DNA of 6,028 bases from Caldifarciminota bacterium. GTDB taxonomy: Bacteria; Hydrothermota; E44-bin80. The first letter of the stretch is position 1, and each line of letters begins with the position of its first letter. The notes beneath the pieces were generated by a model. It was not told where the DNA came from and made no database searches. It saw only the letters and a program-made list of their open reading frames with translations. Below are positions 4,930-6,028 of this stretch, piece after piece. The DNA is taken from positions 1 through 6,028 of the forward strand of contig JAGMEZ010000522.1 in assembly GCA_023127905.1 (NCBI GenBank), written 5' to 3'. A program made the position numbers and the translations under genes.

Positions 4930-5844
4930 TTATTGCTCTACTATCTCAACCCTTCTGTTTTTAGCTTTTCCTTCATCGGTTGAATTACTTGATACGGGTG
5001 CAGCGGGACCAACTCCGTAAGATTTCAACTGTTCCTTATTAACACTATGATTTACAATTAATCTATCTACCACAGCGTTTGCTCTTACATTTGAGAGTTT
5101 AATATTCGCTTCAAAATCACCAACATTATCGGTATGGCCAACAACAAGATATTGCTTATCCGTATGTGTATTTAAGTATTCGGCTATCGTTTTTAAAGCA
5201 TCGTAAGATTCACCCTTAATTTCAGATTTACCAGTTTCAAAATAGATGTCGTAAATCGCAATATGACCTTTAGTTACCAACCCTGCATCTAAATTCTCAA
5301 GTGATATCATTCCTTTATCCATTGGTTTTGTTTCGATAGTTACTAACGAATATACCACTTTACCATCTACCTTTGCTGTAACAACACATACATAATAATC
5401 TACTGTGTCAGTAGGTATAATTCCGGAGAAATATTTACCCGCATAACTGGGTAATTGCATATATTCATATTTTGTTTGATAATGTTTAGGATGACCTTTT
5501 TTCATAAAAGCCTTTACGCATTCTTTTTTATTTAATGTTGAAAATACACTACCACCATTTTTCAGTACTGCTTCTTCATAATTTTTTATTATTTCCAGTT
5601 GGGAACGTCCTGACGGAACATAACAAAATCTATGCCGTATATAACCTTCAACCTTTCTAATTTCTGCCTTACCGTCAGAGGTTTGACCAACACCAACAAA
5701 GAATTCTTCATACCCGATCTTGTCATCATGATAACAACTGCTGCCGGGATAAGTAGGCACAATGTCTGTTTCCTTTTCTGCAAAAAGATTTCCACTTATC
5801 AATGCAATAAGCATTGCTACTATTAGGAATGATTTTGTTTTCAT
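4930..5844 (-). CDS. OmpA-family periplasmic/outer-membrane protein with DUF4892-like N-terminal region
   Basis: This 304-aa protein probably sits in the periplasm tied to peptidoglycan. A Sec signal peptide covers 1-22 with likely cleavage after LFA22; there is no lipobox Cys. The middle region resembles DUF4892: VEGYIRHRFCYVPSGRSQLEIIKNYEEAVLKNGG is at about 65-98. The OmpA C-terminal domain spans about 192-303, with DIYFETGKSEIK, VVGHTDNVGD (234-243), LSNVRA (250-255), GVGPAAPV (277-284) and NRRVEI (296-301). Asp239 and Arg254 match the pair that holds diaminopimelate in E. coli OmpA, so peptidoglycan binding should be intact. There is no 8-stranded barrel, so despite the family name it is not a porin. 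AGGAG 8 bases before the ATG at 5844 supports the start. It appears monocistronic, with a possible structured leader upstream and a hairpin terminator downstream. The specific role is unknown. Confidence 0.9.
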   Translation of the reverse strand: MKTKSFLIVAMLIALISGNLFAEKETDIVPTYPGSSCYHDDKIGYEEFFVGVGQTSDGKAEIRKVEGYIRHRFCYVPSGRSQLEIIKNYEEAVLKNGGSVFSTLNKKECVKAFMKKGHPKHYQTKYEYMQLPSYAGKYFSGIIPTDTVDYYVCVVTAKVDGKVVYSLVTIETKPMDKGMISLENLDAGLVTKGHIAIYDIYFETGKSEIKGESYDALKTIAEYLNTHTDKQYLVVGHTDNVGDFEANIKLSNVRANAVVDRLIVNHSVNKEQLKSYGVGPAAPVSSNSTDEGKAKNRRVEIVEQ

Positions 5845-5885
5845 TTTAATTTCTCCTTGTTTAAGTTAATAATTTTGTTATTTAA

Positions 5886-5941
5886 TATGGCTCTTAACCA
5901 TTTTGTGTGGAAAGAAGTCCGAGCCATAAATCCTTTCCACA
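5886..5941 (-). promoter_or_regulatory. Possible H-type pseudoknot in the leader of the OmpA-like gene
   Basis: Two perfect inverted repeats interleave. Read on the minus strand, TGTGGAAAG (5941-5933) pairs with CTTTCCACA (5914-5906), and TATGGCTC (5928-5921) pairs with GAGCCATA (5893-5886). The order A-B-A'-B' with connectors of 4, 6 and 12 bases is geometrically possible for an H-type pseudoknot. The 3' end of the second stem lies 41 bases before the ATG. It does not match a riboswitch class I recognise. The stems could instead be mutually exclusive hairpins or protein-binding sites in DNA. A -10-like TATAAG at 5968-5963 would put it in the transcript, but no good -35 is seen. Confidence 0.45.
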
Positions 5942-6028
5942 TTCTTTAATTCCACGGTACCCCTTATACGCTAAACTTCTATTTTCTTTTTTTCAGGTTC
6001 TCAAACCATACCAATCAAAAATCTCACC

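Overview
The window is a stretch of an AT-rich genome, apparently from a Gram-negative bacterium. Two proteins carry Sec signal peptides and one of them has an OmpA-type peptidoglycan-binding domain, which implies a periplasm and outer membrane. The molybdenum-cofactor genes suggest the organism uses molybdo- or tungsto-enzymes. I cannot name a phylum from the sequence. All four intact genes, and one transposase remnant, lie on the minus strand.

Right to left, in the direction of transcription. Positions 5845-6028 are the leader of the OmpA-like gene and contain two interleaved inverted repeats in the A-B-A'-B' order of an H-type pseudoknot. The OmpA-like secreted protein follows (4930-5844). 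Next is a 449-bp gene-free stretch (4481-4929) full of palindromes: a terminator-like hairpin, a long stem with a U-rich 3' end, and a nested imperfect inverted repeat of about 200 bp. After it comes a secreted protein with a NADase-type glycan-binding (discoidin-like) domain (3326-4480). A second gene-free stretch (2792-3325) holds the first 31 codons of a REP-associated tyrosine transposase, a 162-bp segment flanked by perfect 23-bp inverted repeats, short tandem duplications, and the promoter region of the next operon.

The left half is a molybdenum-cofactor operon read moeA - moaA - moaC (2791 down to 80). MoaA and MoaC together convert GTP to cyclic pyranopterin monophosphate, the first step of molybdopterin synthesis. 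MoeA acts at the end, inserting the metal into adenylylated molybdopterin. The MPT synthase genes (moaD, moaE), moeB and mogA/moaB are not in the window. moaA and moaC are one base apart, and the ribosome-binding site of moaC is formed by the two Gly codons that encode MoaA's functional C-terminal Gly-Gly.

I see no clearly new multi-gene system. The items most worth a second look are the pseudoknot-like leader of the OmpA-like gene, the structured repeats at 4531-4862, the transposase remnant next to its inverted-repeat element, and promoter placements that suggest leaderless transcripts.
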